DNA of 64,000 nt from CAZRWD01 sp964603785 (GCA_964603785.1 CAZRWD010000001.1:124001-188000); one strand, 5' to 3'. Positions 8,473 through 17,414 are shown, counted from the stretch's first letter. Notes: generated by a model from the letters alone, not told the origin. Translations and numbers: made by a program.

Positions 8473-8515
8473 CCCCGGGTCCGGCTTGGCTATTATTCCC
8501 CTTCCGCATCTGGAG

Positions 8516-8591
8516 GCCGGCGTAGCTCAGGTGGTAGAGCAGCGCACTCGTAATGCGCAGGTCATCGGTTCGAGTCCGATCGCCGGCTCCA
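8516..8591 (+). tRNA. tRNA-Thr (anticodon CGT)
   Basis: A full cloverleaf is visible: acceptor GCCGGCG/CGCCGGC, D arm GCTC-AGGTGGTA-GAGC, anticodon stem GCGCA/TGCGC with loop CTCGTAA, T arm ATCGG-TTCGAGT-CCGAT. The discriminator T is at 8588 and CCA is encoded. It reads ACG codons. Confidence 0.95.
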
Positions 8592-8613
8592 GGCGCTCGG
8601 CGGGGCGGGGCAC

Positions 8614-9960
8614 TTGGAATCTCCCATCGTAAGCGGTTCGGGAATCAGGGGCGTCTTCGGCAGGTCGTTCACCGCGGCTGATGCCCTGGGCTACTCTGCC
8701 GCCTTCGCCGAGACATGCGGCCCGGGCCGGGTGGTCGTCGGTCGCGACACGAGGATCAGCGGCCCGGCCGTCGAGGCGGCCGTGGTGGCGGGTCTCTGCT
8801 CGATGGGGTGCGAGCCCGTCCTGCTCGGAGTCGTCCCCACTCCCACCGTGCAGCTGGAGGTCATGTCGACGGGAGCGGTCGGGGGCATAGCGGTCACCTC
8901 CAGCCACAATCCCGGGGAGTGGAACGCCCTCAAGCTCGTCGGTCCGGACGGGGTGTTCCTGAGGAAGGGCGCACGGGAACGCCTCATGGAGGTCCTGGCC
9001 GCCCCGCGCAGATGGGTCGCGGCGAGCTCGGCCGGCATCCCGGGCTGCTCGACCGGCGCCGTGGAGAGGCATGCCTCCCTCGTGGCCGCCCTCCCCCTCG
9101 TGCATTGCGACGGACGGCCCATGAAGGCTGTCCTCGACGTCACCGGGGGCACGGGGCTGACCCTCGGGCCTGCGCTCCTCGACCTACTCGGAGTCGAGTA
9201 CGAGATCATCAACGGAGTCATCGGCGAGGACGGCGAGTTCCCGAGGCCCGCCGAGCCCGTGCCCGGCAACCTGGGAGATCTCTGCAGGGCCGTGCGCGAG
9301 TCCGGGGCCGACATCGGCTTCGGCTTCGATCCCGACGGTGACCGCCTCTCGCTGGTGGACGAGACCGGGAGGGCGCCGGGCGAGGAATACACGGTCGCCC
9401 TGGCGATCGACCACGTTCTGGCCTCGAGACCTTCTCCCGTGGTCGTGAACCTGTCCACGTCGAGGCTCTCCGAGACGTGTGCGGCGAAGCACGGGTGCGT
9501 CGTGCACAGGGCTCCCGTCGGCGAGGTGAACGTCGTGGAGGAGATGGAGGCCAGGGGGGCCGCCATCGGCGGCGAGGGCAACGGAGGGGTGATAGACAGG
9601 CTCTGCCATGCCGGCAGGGACAGCGCGGTGGGCATGGCCTACGCGGTCTCCCTGCTCCGGGAGAGGGGCTGCCGGCTCTCGGAGTGGATCGACGAGCTTC
9701 CCGCCCTGCACATGGTCAAGCTCAAGTTCAGGCCCCCGATCCCGTTCGACAGGCTGGCCGGGATGGTCGAGAGCGAGTTCGGACCCGCGTCAGACACGAG
9801 GGACGGGCTCTGGATGGGCGACGAGGACGGCTGGATCCACGTTAGGCCGTCGGGTACGGAGCCCGTCGTGCGCTTCATAGCGGAGAACCGGGACAGGGAC
9901 GTGCTCATGCGCCAGGCGGCGCTGTTCGAGAGAATTGCAGGTGGATCATGTGCGGAATAG
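8614..9960 (+). CDS. glmM: Phosphoglucosamine mutase-type phosphohexomutase
   Basis: A 448-residue alpha-D-phosphohexomutase. It has the active-site serine loop TSSHNP (about residue 97), the Mg-binding DPDGDR loop, the sugar-binding GEGNGG loop and the phosphate-binding RPSGTEP loop near the C-terminus. GlmM converts glucosamine-6-phosphate to glucosamine-1-phosphate for UDP-GlcNAc; the family also contains phosphoglucomutases and phosphomannomutases. Direct overlap with glmS supports the GlmM role. The start is TTG at 8614, chosen because ESPIVSGSGIRG is the family's usual N-terminus. Confidence 0.85.
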   Translation: MESPIVSGSGIRGVFGRSFTAADALGYSAAFAETCGPGRVVVGRDTRISGPAVEAAVVAGLCSMGCEPVLLGVVPTPTVQLEVMSTGAVGGIAVTSSHNPGEWNALKLVGPDGVFLRKGARERLMEVLAAPRRWVAASSAGIPGCSTGAVERHASLVAALPLVHCDGRPMKAVLDVTGGTGLTLGPALLDLLGVEYEIINGVIGEDGEFPRPAEPVPGNLGDLCRAVRESGADIGFGFDPDGDRLSLVDETGRAPGEEYTVALAIDHVLASRPSPVVVNLSTSRLSETCAAKHGCVVHRAPVGEVNVVEEMEARGAAIGGEGNGGVIDRLCHAGRDSAVGMAYAVSLLRERGCRLSEWIDELPALHMVKLKFRPPIPFDRLAGMVESEFGPASDTRDGLWMGDEDGWIHVRPSGTEPVVRFIAENRDRDVLMRQAALFERIAGGSCAE

Positions 9961-11780
9961 TGGGCTACGTGGGTTCGAGGACGGCGATGGACATCCTCGT
10001 GTCGGGGCTGAGGAGGCTGGAGTACCGCGGGTACGATTCCGCGGGCTTCGCCGTGCAGCTTCCGGGTGGGATCCTCATCCGCAGATGCAGGGGAAGGGTT
10101 TCGGACCTGGAGGCTCTCGTGACTGACGAGGTCTCCACAGCCACCACGGGCATGGCCCACACGAGATGGGCGACGCACGGAGAGCCCTCCGAGCGCAACG
10201 CCCATCCGCAGGTCGACTTCTCCGGGCGCATAGCACTGGTGCACAACGGAATCATAGAGAACTACAAGTCCCTGCAGAAGGAGCTCATCGCAAGGGGCGT
10301 CGAGTTCTCCTCCGAGACCGACACGGAGGTCCTCGCCCATCTCGTGGGCATGGAGAAGGCCACCGGCAAGAACCTGTTCGAGTCGGTGAAGGCCGCCCTG
10401 GCCAGGGTGCACGGAACCTACGGGATCGCGGTCATGTCGGCGGACGAGCCCGGGACCCTCGTGGCCGCTCGGCTGGGCAGCCCCCTCGTCCTCGGGGTGG
10501 GCGACGGCGAGTACATCGTCGCGAGCGACGTTGCCGCCATCATCTCCCACACGCGGGACGTGATCTACCTCGGCGAGGGCGAGGTGGTCAGCATCGCCCT
10601 CTCGGGCATCTCGTCCGACAGGACCGGCGAGCTGCTCAGGGACCGCCTGGAGACCGTCGAGTGGAACCTCGCCGAGATCGAGAAGAACGGCTTCCCCCAC
10701 TTCATGCTGAAGGAGATATTCAGCCAGCCCGACTCGCTCACCAACGCATTCAGGGGCAGGCTGGCCCTGGACGAGGGGACGGCTCACCTGGGAGGCCTCG
10801 GTCTCACCGCGGCCGACATGAACTCGATATCGAGGATCATACTGACGGCATGCGGCACCTCCTGGCATGCCGCCCTCATAGGGAAGTACCTGCTGGAGTC
10901 CCTCGCACGGATACCGGTCGAGGTCGAGTACGCATCCGAGTTCAGGTACAGGGACTTCGTGGCGACCCCGGGCACGGCCGTGTTCGTCATCAGCCAGAGC
11001 GGCGAGACCGCGGACACGCTCGCAGCCCTCAGGGTGGCCCGTGAGAAGGGCTGCCGGGTCTACGGCATCGTCAACGTGGTCGGTTCGAGCATCGCACGCG
11101 AGACCGACGCGGGCGTCTACATACATGCCGGTCCGGAGATCGGGGTGGCCTCCACCAAGGCCTTCACCTCCCAGCTCATGGTCCTCACGCTGATCGCGAT
11201 GGCGTTCGGGAGGGCCCGCGGATTCATGAGCAGGGCCCAGGGCCTCGAGCTGGCCCGCGAGATCATGATCATACCCGGGAAGGTCGCGGGAATACTGGAA
11301 GGCTCCGACACGATCGCCTCCATCGCCAGGGAGTTCACGTACGCGAGGAACTTCCTCTACCTGGGCCGGGGCTGCAACTACCCCGTCGCGCTGGAGGGCG
11401 CCCTCAAGCTGAAGGAGATCTCCTACATCCACGCGGAGGGCTACCCGGCCGCCGAGATGAAGCACGGACCCATCGCCCTGATCGACGAGGAGATGCCCGT
11501 CCTGGTGGTCGCCGTGAGGGACGCGGCTTACGACAAGGTCCTCTCCAACATCCAGGAGGTCAGGGCGAGGAGGGGCCGTGTCGTGGCCGTGGCCACGGAG
11601 GGTGACACCGACATCGCCTCGGTCTGCGGGAGGGTCCTGTACGTCCCGGCCGCCCCGGACATCCTGACGCCGCTCCTGACGGTCATCCCCCTGCAGCTCC
11701 TGGCCTATCACGTCGCAGTGGCCAGGGGATGCGACGTCGACAAGCCGAGGAACCTCGCGAAGAGCGTGACGGTCGAGTAG
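9948..11780 (+). CDS. glmS: Glutamine-fructose-6-phosphate aminotransferase (isomerizing)
   Basis: A 610-residue enzyme of typical length. Cys2 is the N-terminal nucleophile of the class II glutamine amidotransferase domain (MCGIVGYVG), with TRWATHG and HNGIIEN motifs. Two SIS domains follow (CGTSWHAA; SQSGETADT; STKAFTSQL) and the C-terminus ends KSVTVE as usual. It makes glucosamine-6-phosphate, the first committed step of peptidoglycan and lipid A amino-sugar supply. It overlaps glmM by 13 bases, so there is no room for a glmS ribozyme leader; control of this gene must differ from the Bacillus type. Confidence 0.97.
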   Translation: MCGIVGYVGSRTAMDILVSGLRRLEYRGYDSAGFAVQLPGGILIRRCRGRVSDLEALVTDEVSTATTGMAHTRWATHGEPSERNAHPQVDFSGRIALVHNGIIENYKSLQKELIARGVEFSSETDTEVLAHLVGMEKATGKNLFESVKAALARVHGTYGIAVMSADEPGTLVAARLGSPLVLGVGDGEYIVASDVAAIISHTRDVIYLGEGEVVSIALSGISSDRTGELLRDRLETVEWNLAEIEKNGFPHFMLKEIFSQPDSLTNAFRGRLALDEGTAHLGGLGLTAADMNSISRIILTACGTSWHAALIGKYLLESLARIPVEVEYASEFRYRDFVATPGTAVFVISQSGETADTLAALRVAREKGCRVYGIVNVVGSSIARETDAGVYIHAGPEIGVASTKAFTSQLMVLTLIAMAFGRARGFMSRAQGLELAREIMIIPGKVAGILEGSDTIASIAREFTYARNFLYLGRGCNYPVALEGALKLKEISYIHAEGYPAAEMKHGPIALIDEEMPVLVVAVRDAAYDKVLSNIQEVRARRGRVVAVATEGDTDIASVCGRVLYVPAAPDILTPLLTVIPLQLLAYHVAVARGCDVDKPRNLAKSVTVE

Positions 11781-12707
11781 ATGAATCCCCCCGCGAGATT
11801 CCTGAGGAGGTCGAGGGTCTTCCTCAGGTTCTTCGCGAGGAGGCTCTATAACCGGTGGGACGACGACAGCGTATACTTCTCGGCTGCAGCCATATCCTTC
11901 AACATCCTGGTCACCGTCCTGCCGCTTGGCCTCCTGCTGGTGACCCTCTCCGGCTTCGCGATGCAGGGATCGGGCGAGCTGCGCGACGTGGTCAGCACCT
12001 GGCTCGCGGATGCAGGGCCGATAGTCCCCGACACCCTGCGCACGGATGTCGAGACCTCGGTCTTCTATGGGCCGGGCGCGGGCATCACCGGGGTCGTCGG
12101 TCTGCTCACCCTCTTCTGGCTGGTGAGCCGCCTGTTCGGGACGATCCGGACCGCCTTCGACAGGATATTCGACGTGCCCTCCGGAAGGAATCCCATCCTG
12201 GGCAAGCTGTTCGACTTCTTCCTGGCCCTGCTGGTCTCGTTCTCCCTGCTCTCGGCATTCCTCATGACCACCCTGGCCTCCCTGGTGCGCGAGAGCACCG
12301 CGGGTCAGATAGCGGCGCGATGGCCCATAGTGGGCAGCCTCATCGGGACCGACTCCGCAAGGCTCCTCGGGAGCCTGTTCACCCTCCTCCTGCTGTTCAT
12401 CCTGTACTGGGCCGCACCCAACAGGAGGGTCTCCTTCAGACAGGCCGCGACGGCCACGGTCACCGCGGCGCTGCTCGCGCTCCTCGGGACGCGTCTCTAC
12501 CTCTGGACCATCGCCCAGCCCGACTGGGGGCTGGTCTACGGCTCCCTGGCCAGGGCCATGGCAACCTTCCTCTGGCTCTACTGGATAAGCGTGATACTCC
12601 TGGCTGCGGCGGAGATCAGCCAGATCATCCACGAGTGGCTCGGGGTGAGACGGACCCTGCGCAGCGTGGAGAAGAGCTCGGCATGGCTCGAGACGGTAGC
12701 CGAGTGA
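11781..12707 (+). CDS. YihY/BrkB-family membrane protein
   Basis: A 308-residue protein with a basic N-terminus and about six membrane helices. The family pattern is clear: YFSAAAISFNILVTVLPLGLLL in the first helix, FWLVSRLFGTIRTAFDRIF after the second, and LYWAAPNRRVSFRQA, LYGSLARAMATFLWLYWISVILLAAAEI near the end. The family was once called ribonuclease BN by error; its function is not settled. It begins at the base after the glmS stop, so it is in the same operon. Confidence 0.88.
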   Translation: MNPPARFLRRSRVFLRFFARRLYNRWDDDSVYFSAAAISFNILVTVLPLGLLLVTLSGFAMQGSGELRDVVSTWLADAGPIVPDTLRTDVETSVFYGPGAGITGVVGLLTLFWLVSRLFGTIRTAFDRIFDVPSGRNPILGKLFDFFLALLVSFSLLSAFLMTTLASLVRESTAGQIAARWPIVGSLIGTDSARLLGSLFTLLLLFILYWAAPNRRVSFRQAATATVTAALLALLGTRLYLWTIAQPDWGLVYGSLARAMATFLWLYWISVILLAAAEISQIIHEWLGVRRTLRSVEKSSAWLETVAE

Positions 12708-12711
12708 GGCC

Positions 12712-13701
12712 CTAGACGCTGAAGCGTATCTCCAGGATGTCCCCGTCCCTCACCACATAGTCCCTGCCCTCGAGGCGCAGCAGGTTCCTCGTACGGAGAT
12801 CGGCCGTGTCAGGCCACCTGGCGAAGTCTTCGAATGCGATGACCTGGGCCCTGATGAAACCCCTCGCAAGGTCCGAGTGTATCCGTCCCGCCGCCTCGAG
12901 CGCGGTGGAGCCGCGCCTGAGGGGCCAGGCCCTGACCTCGTCCTGTCCCATCGTGAGGAAGACGATCAGCTCGAGAGCCTCGAAGGCCCCCCGGACGAGC
13001 CTCGACAGCCCGGACTCGTCGTAGCCCATCGAGCGGAGGAAGTCGCCCCTCTCATCCTCGGGGATCTCGGCGAGTTCGAGTTCGAAGGCGGCATCGACGG
13101 GAAGGACCGAGGCTCCCGACGAGGCGCACCTGGATTCCAGCGCGGACTCGTCCGAGACGGGGGCCCCGCCCCTGTTGGAGATCACGAAGAGCGGCTTGAG
13201 GGTCAGCAGGGCATAGGGAGAGAGGATGGCTACCGCATCATCCTCGAGGCCGGCCGTCCGGAGGGGCCTTCCCGAGGACAGCGAGCCCACCGCGTCCGAC
13301 AGCACCCGCGCCTCGAACTCCTTCGAGCGGCCCTCCCTGACGAGGCGCTCGAGCCTCTTCTCGATTATCAGCTGGTCGGCGACCAGCATCTCGGCCTCGC
13401 AGGCCTCGAAATCAGCCAGGAGAGCCCCCCTCGCGTAGTTGTCCAGGACCAGGGCCATGGCCGAGGAGTCCCGAAGGCCGGCGATCATCCGGGGCGACAG
13501 GGAGGGGGAGGGGGTGTCCGTGAAGACGACGGTCGCCCTGACAGTCTTCTTCGGGCTCCAGTGCCCGGACAGGAGGTCGACCCTGGGATCGGGCACCTGC
13601 ACGGTCAGGGGGTTGGAGGGGTCTGCCGAGGGATTCCCCGCCAGAGCCCTGAACAGAGTGGTCCGGCCCCCGCCGGGGGGGCCCGCAAGAGCTATCCTCA
13701 T
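12712..13701 (-). CDS. Divergent YchF/OLA1-like P-loop protein with C-terminal TGS-like domain
   Basis: A 329-residue protein. RIALAGPPGGGRTTLFRALAG is a P-loop in the place of the usual YchF GLPNVGKST; a TDTPSP segment replaces DxxG, and SNRGG stands where NxxE would be. A helical insert (residues ~120-190) and a final TGS-type domain with ARGFIRAQVIAFEDF...DYVVRDGDILEIRF closely follow the YchF layout. YchF proteins bind ATP or GTP and associate with ribosomes. The altered motifs suggest changed nucleotide preference or loss of hydrolysis. ATG 13701 follows GGAAGGA; a longer upstream frame is less likely. Confidence 0.75.
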   Translation of the reverse strand: MRIALAGPPGGGRTTLFRALAGNPSADPSNPLTVQVPDPRVDLLSGHWSPKKTVRATVVFTDTPSPSLSPRMIAGLRDSSAMALVLDNYARGALLADFEACEAEMLVADQLIIEKRLERLVREGRSKEFEARVLSDAVGSLSSGRPLRTAGLEDDAVAILSPYALLTLKPLFVISNRGGAPVSDESALESRCASSGASVLPVDAAFELELAEIPEDERGDFLRSMGYDESGLSRLVRGAFEALELIVFLTMGQDEVRAWPLRRGSTALEAAGRIHSDLARGFIRAQVIAFEDFARWPDTADLRTRNLLRLEGRDYVVRDGDILEIRFSV

Positions 13702-13773
13702 CCGCGATCTTCCTTCCGTGTGAACCGCGCCGGCGACGAAGATAGCCGCCGGCGCGCCCACAGGCCATTCCGT

Positions 13774-14181
13774 CTACTCGGCGAACACCCTCACGGTCTC
13801 GCCGTCGGCACCGTCGACCTCGACCTGGAGCTCGGCGAGTGCGTCGGCCAGCTCCTGCTCGTCGAGCTTGGAGAGCGTCGACAGGTCGATGCCCTTGTCG
13901 CTCACGGCCTCGGCGGCATCCTTGGGTATCAGGGAACCCAGCTTGATGCCGGTCTTGATGAGGCTGAAGGGCACCCTGACGTTGACCTTCTCGCCCGTCG
14001 GGGAGTTCACGAGCACCCTGAGGAACCTGGGGGTGCGCCTGTGTCCCTCCGGCTCGGGCGCCGCGGGCTCGGGCTCGCACGAAGCGGAGCTCAGCTTCTC
14101 GAGGAGCATCGCCGCCTCCTCGACGGTGATCTTCTTCTCGGCGAGCATCGCGAGTATCTTCTTCCTTGATTCGGCCATCAT
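13774..14181 (-). CDS. SHOCT-like/YvlB-type N-terminal domain protein
   Basis: A 135-residue protein. The N-terminal KILAMLAEKKITVEEAAMLLEKL is the short helical SHOCT-like motif common to bacterial stress proteins of the LiaX/YvlB kind. A Pro/Glu linker is followed by a compact beta domain (FLRVLVNSPTGEKVNVRVPFSLI) and a repeat-like helical tail. It is the last gene of a three-gene minus-strand set beginning with the DUF2089 gene. In related genomes such sets accompany envelope or stress regulation; here that is inference. Confidence 0.75.
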   Translation of the reverse strand: MMAESRKKILAMLAEKKITVEEAAMLLEKLSSASCEPEPAAPEPEGHRRTPRFLRVLVNSPTGEKVNVRVPFSLIKTGIKLGSLIPKDAAEAVSDKGIDLSTLSKLDEQELADALAELQVEVDGADGETVRVFAE

Positions 14182-14207
14182 GGTCTCCCTTCACGCCCCC
14201 CGGGGGG

Positions 14208-14468
14208 CTACAGCCACATTAGGAACACGTTCTCGCCTCTGTCCGATCCGCTGATGTCGACCTTCAGCCCATGCAGGGCCGTGATGAGCCAGGCGGCCCG
14301 CGGCGCCATCCGGGCCCAGTCGGTCCAGCGGGCGCGGGTGAAGACCCTCGCGCCCTCTCCCACGAACCAGGCCGCAAGCGAAAGCGGGAGCGCGACGAGC
14401 CAGAGAGGGAACCAAGGCAGCGGGACGAACACCCGGCCTATCCGCATGACGAACAGGAGGGCGGGCAT
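14208..14468 (-). CDS. Small membrane protein
   Basis: An 86-residue protein with one long or two short hydrophobic stretches (VFVPLPWFPLWLVALPLSLAAW) and a short cytoplasmic tail (HGLKVDISGSDRGENVFLMWL). The start ATG overlaps the DUF2089 stop (ATGA), and the SHOCT-like gene follows 26 bases later, so it is the middle gene of the operon. No named family is recognised. Confidence 0.7.
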   Translation of the reverse strand: MPALLFVMRIGRVFVPLPWFPLWLVALPLSLAAWFVGEGARVFTRARWTDWARMAPRAAWLITALHGLKVDISGSDRGENVFLMWL

Positions 14469-14815
14469 CAGAGCCGCTCCATGGCGTCCGCGAAGGAGAG
14501 CTCCCCCCTCGCGAGGAGCTCGATCACGTGGTCAGGGTTCTCCGGAGCCGTCATCATCTCGTTGAGGTTCTGGATTATGCGCTCGAGCCTCGCCCTCGCG
14601 GTGGGGTAGCTCACTCCCAGTATCTCGGCGATCTTCTTGATCGAGCCGAAGGAGCGGAGGAAGGCTATCATTATCGCCTGGTCCTGGGCGGGGAGAAGCC
14701 CGAGGGGCGATACCGAGAACCTTCCGGACAGGCTCAGCGAGCACCTCTCGCACTCGCAGGACACGGGGGTCATGGCTCTTCCGCATTCCGGGCACAGCGC
14801 CTTGCTTATATCCAT
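14468..14815 (-). CDS. DUF2089-type zinc-ribbon/HTH protein
   Basis: A 115-residue protein with an N-terminal treble-clef-like CPECGRAM...CECERC zinc ribbon and a helix-turn-helix segment (IKKIAEILGVSYPTARARLERII), the DUF2089 layout. It ends with a SHOCT-like ELLARGELSFADAMERL. Likely a DNA-binding regulator of its own operon. The ATG is preceded by GGGAGGTGATCC, an unusually complete complement of the 16S rRNA 3' end, and by a good sigma-70-type promoter, so it is probably well expressed. Confidence 0.85.
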   Translation of the reverse strand: MDISKALCPECGRAMTPVSCECERCSLSLSGRFSVSPLGLLPAQDQAIMIAFLRSFGSIKKIAEILGVSYPTARARLERIIQNLNEMMTAPENPDHVIELLARGELSFADAMERL

Positions 14816-14839
14816 GGATCACCTCCCATTTCCGAAAGG

Positions 14840-14869
14840 AATATTGATGCTGGCTTGAGAAAATGTCAA
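14840..14869 (-). promoter_or_regulatory. Sigma-70-type promoter of the DUF2089 operon
   Basis: On the minus strand TTGACA (14869-14864) is followed after 17 bases by CAATAT (14846-14841), about 25 bases before the DUF2089 start. An inverted repeat CTTGA...TCAAG overlaps the -35 and could be an operator. Confidence 0.6.
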
Positions 14870-14970
14870 GTTTGGGTTAGCATTATCTGAAGGCAGGCCG
14901 GCGCGGGCCGGCTTGACGCCGGCCTCCCGCCGATTAATCTCACCGTGTCACAACCGAGCGGAGGGCAGTG

Positions 14971-16233
14971 ATGTCCAGAATCGTTGCCGTGATCATGGGT
15001 GGCGGTAGCGGGACCAGGCTCTTCCCGCTGACCCTCCACAGGAGCAAGCCGGCAGTTCCCGTGGGAGGCAAGTACAGGCTCATCGACATTCCCGTCTCGA
15101 ACTGCATCAACGACGACATCCGGCGGATACTCGTCCTGACGCAGTACAACAGCGAGAGCCTGAACAGGCACGTCGCCCAGACCTACCGCTTCGACCGCTT
15201 CACCGACGGGTTCGTCTCGATCCTGGCGGCGGAGCAGACCGCGCGCAGCAAGGACTGGTTCCAGGGCACCGCGGACGCCGTGAGGAAGAGCCTTGTCCAC
15301 ATCATGGACAACCACCCCGAGCTCGTGCTCATCCTCTCGGGCGACCAGCTCTACAGGATGGACTTCAGGGACTTCGAGAGGCGGCACCTCGAATCCGGGG
15401 CGGACATCACGATAGCGACGAAGCCCGTCACGAGGGAGGAGGCTCCCGGACTGGGCATCATGCAGACATCCCCGGAGGGCCGGATCACCAGGTTCCACGA
15501 GAAGCCCGCGACGGACGACATCGAGGGCCTCGTGAGCAGGGGGGAGGGTCTGACCGCGGAGAGACCCCTTCTCGGGAGCATGGGCATATACATGTTCTCG
15601 CCGGGTGTGCTCAGGTCGGTGCTGGAGAGCACCACCATGACCGACTTCGGCAAGGAGGTCATCCCCTGGGCCATCGGGAACTGCAGCGTCCATGCGTACC
15701 TCTTCGACGGCTACTGGTCCGACATAGGGACCATCGGCAGCTTCTTCGAGGCCAACCTCGACCTGGCCGGGGACACACCCAGTCTCGACCTCTTCATGAA
15801 GTACCTGCCGATCTACACCAGGGCCAGGGCCCTTCCCGGCGCCCGCGTGAGCAACTGCACTGTCGACGGCGCTGTGATCTGCGAGGCGAGCCGGCTGGAG
15901 GGCGCCACTCTGAGGCGCTGCGTCGTGGGGCTCAGGAGCCGCATACGCAGGGGATCGGTGCTGGAGGAGTGCGTCTTCATGGGTGCGGACTACTGGGAGG
16001 GCCATTTCATGGATCCCTTCTCGGAGGCGGACACCTCCGCGCCTCCCCTGGGGGTGGGGGAGGACTGCGTGATAAGGCGGGCGATAATAGACAAGAACGC
16101 CAGGATCGGGGCCGGATCGCGACTCCTGAACGAGAAGGGCCTAACGAACTACGACGGAGACGGCTACTTCATCCGGGACGGCATCACGGTCATCCCGAAG
16201 AACGGGATAATTCCAAGCGGATCAGTCATATAG
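14971..16233 (+). CDS. glgC: Glucose-1-phosphate adenylyltransferase
   Basis: A 420-residue ADP-glucose pyrophosphorylase. Visible are the nucleotide-binding GGGSGTRLFPLT loop with the following RSKPAVPVGGKYRLIDIP, the GDQLYRMDF loop, FHEKP, and a C-terminal left-handed beta-helix (repeated hexapeptides from about residue 290). It supplies ADP-glucose for glycogen synthesis; no other glycogen gene is adjacent. ATG 14971 lies five bases after GGAGGG; a GTG directly before it is an alternative. The plant/cyanobacterial-like spelling of the N-terminus agrees with the GlgC subgroup rather than GalU. Confidence 0.93.
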   Translation: MSRIVAVIMGGGSGTRLFPLTLHRSKPAVPVGGKYRLIDIPVSNCINDDIRRILVLTQYNSESLNRHVAQTYRFDRFTDGFVSILAAEQTARSKDWFQGTADAVRKSLVHIMDNHPELVLILSGDQLYRMDFRDFERRHLESGADITIATKPVTREEAPGLGIMQTSPEGRITRFHEKPATDDIEGLVSRGEGLTAERPLLGSMGIYMFSPGVLRSVLESTTMTDFGKEVIPWAIGNCSVHAYLFDGYWSDIGTIGSFFEANLDLAGDTPSLDLFMKYLPIYTRARALPGARVSNCTVDGAVICEASRLEGATLRRCVVGLRSRIRRGSVLEECVFMGADYWEGHFMDPFSEADTSAPPLGVGEDCVIRRAIIDKNARIGAGSRLLNEKGLTNYDGDGYFIRDGITVIPKNGIIPSGSVI

Positions 16234-16244
16234 TCGCTATTTTC

Positions 16245-16273
16245 TTGACAGGTGGCGTTCCTGACGCTATAAC
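16245..16273 (+). promoter_or_regulatory. Near-consensus sigma-70 promoter of the barrel-protein gene
   Basis: TTGACA at 16245-16250, a 17-base spacer and TATAAC at 16268-16273. Transcription would begin near 16280, leaving a leader of about 80 bases before the ATG at 16360. This is the best promoter match in the window and implies strong constitutive expression of the downstream protein. Confidence 0.8.
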
Positions 16274-16359
16274 CGGTCCAACCACGGGTCATGCCCGCGG
16301 TGTAATGGTGCATCTGTTCCGATGCCAGGGCAAGGCAGCACACAAGGAGGGTAACCCGA

Positions 16360-17394
16360 ATGAAGCTCGCAACCACGATGGCGCTCGTGATCGCTCTGGC
16401 CGTCTCGGCCAGCTATCCCCGCCTCGTAACACTCGGCGGTGACGCCCGCCTCATGCTCGACGACTACGTCGAGATGTGGGCCTATCCCGGCGTGATCTCC
16501 GACTACCAGTTCGCGACCGGCCAGTCCGACAGCCCCTCCGCCTACGAGGACGGCTGGTTCGGCCTGGTGAAGAACTTCCAGGGCACCACCCTGGGTGTCA
16601 CCATCAACCATGGTGACATGATCGAGGTCCTGTACCACCCCGGCGCCTGGGGCATCATCGTCGGACTCGACTACGACAAGGCCACGATGGTCGTGGAGAG
16701 CCTCGAGGTGACCGAGAAGGCCATGGGCTTCGACGTTGCCTGGGGCACCGACGTCGCCTTCTTCGGCGACTACAGCGACCTGGCCCTCGGCTTCGGCTAT
16801 GACAAGGAGACCGAGTCCGTCGGCGAGAACCCCGAGGTCGGCGAGAGCATGTTCATGGCCGGCGGCTCGGTCCGCGGCCACCAGGACGGCTTCATCAACC
16901 TCTTCCCCGTCATCTCCGCCGCCCTGACCATGACCACCGAGATCGACGGCGACGAGGACACCGAGGACGGCAAGATCACCGAGATCATGTTCGACCTCGG
17001 CGCCGCCCACAACCACATGGTCGCCCCCAAGACCCAGATCATCGTAGGGATCTTCGGCGGCGTCTCCAGCACCAGCTACGGCGGCGACCCCTACGAGGGC
17101 GCCGACGGACAGATGGCCATCACGATCCCCAGGATCACCGGCGGCATCGAGCAGCAGGTCGGCAAGTGGATCTGCCTCCGCGCCGGCGCCACCAGCGACA
17201 CGGAGTACTGGTCGCAGGGTGACTCCAACAGCTTCTCGACCAGCTTCAACACCAACTTCGGCATCGGCCTGATGTGGGACAACTTCACCCTCGACGGCAC
17301 GATCGGCGAGGAGTTCCTCCACGACGGCCCCTACATGGTCGGCGGAACCAGCAACGGCTTCATGGGCCAGCTCGCCGCCACCTACACCTTCTAG
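16360..17394 (+). CDS. Abundant outer-membrane/periplasmic beta-barrel protein
   Basis: A 344-residue protein preceded by AAGGAGGGTAACCCGA, a strong ribosome-binding site. It has a short N-terminal signal-like helix (MKLATTMALVIALAVSAS). The body is rich in alternating Gly/Thr/aromatic strands (GTTLGVTINHG, DVAFFGDYSDLALGFGY, LAATYTF) and ends in Phe, the usual outer-membrane barrel C-terminal signature. Acidic loops (DGDEDTEDGK) are present. Strong promoter, strong ribosome-binding site and a perfect terminator make a monocistronic, probably abundant surface protein or porin. No named family is recognised. Confidence 0.75.
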   Translation: MKLATTMALVIALAVSASYPRLVTLGGDARLMLDDYVEMWAYPGVISDYQFATGQSDSPSAYEDGWFGLVKNFQGTTLGVTINHGDMIEVLYHPGAWGIIVGLDYDKATMVVESLEVTEKAMGFDVAWGTDVAFFGDYSDLALGFGYDKETESVGENPEVGESMFMAGGSVRGHQDGFINLFPVISAALTMTTEIDGDEDTEDGKITEIMFDLGAAHNHMVAPKTQIIVGIFGGVSSTSYGGDPYEGADGQMAITIPRITGGIEQQVGKWICLRAGATSDTEYWSQGDSNSFSTSFNTNFGIGLMWDNFTLDGTIGEEFLHDGPYMVGGTSNGFMGQLAATYTF

Positions 17395-17414
17395 AGCCGG
17401 ATCATCGGATCGAA

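Noticed and set aside
9900..9948. Possible glmS ribozyme/riboswitch
   Set aside because: glmS overlaps the 3' end of glmM, so there is no leader and no ribozyme core.
9639..12632. A 997-codon open frame on the minus strand
   Set aside because: It lies wholly antisense to glmM, glmS and the YihY-type gene. Its product is low-complexity Gly/Arg/His/Asp sequence, as expected for the mirror frame of high-G+C genes.
14819..14830. GGATCACCTCC resembling the 3' end of 16S rRNA
   Set aside because: No other rRNA sequence adjoins it; it is the complement of a perfect ribosome-binding site on the minus strand.
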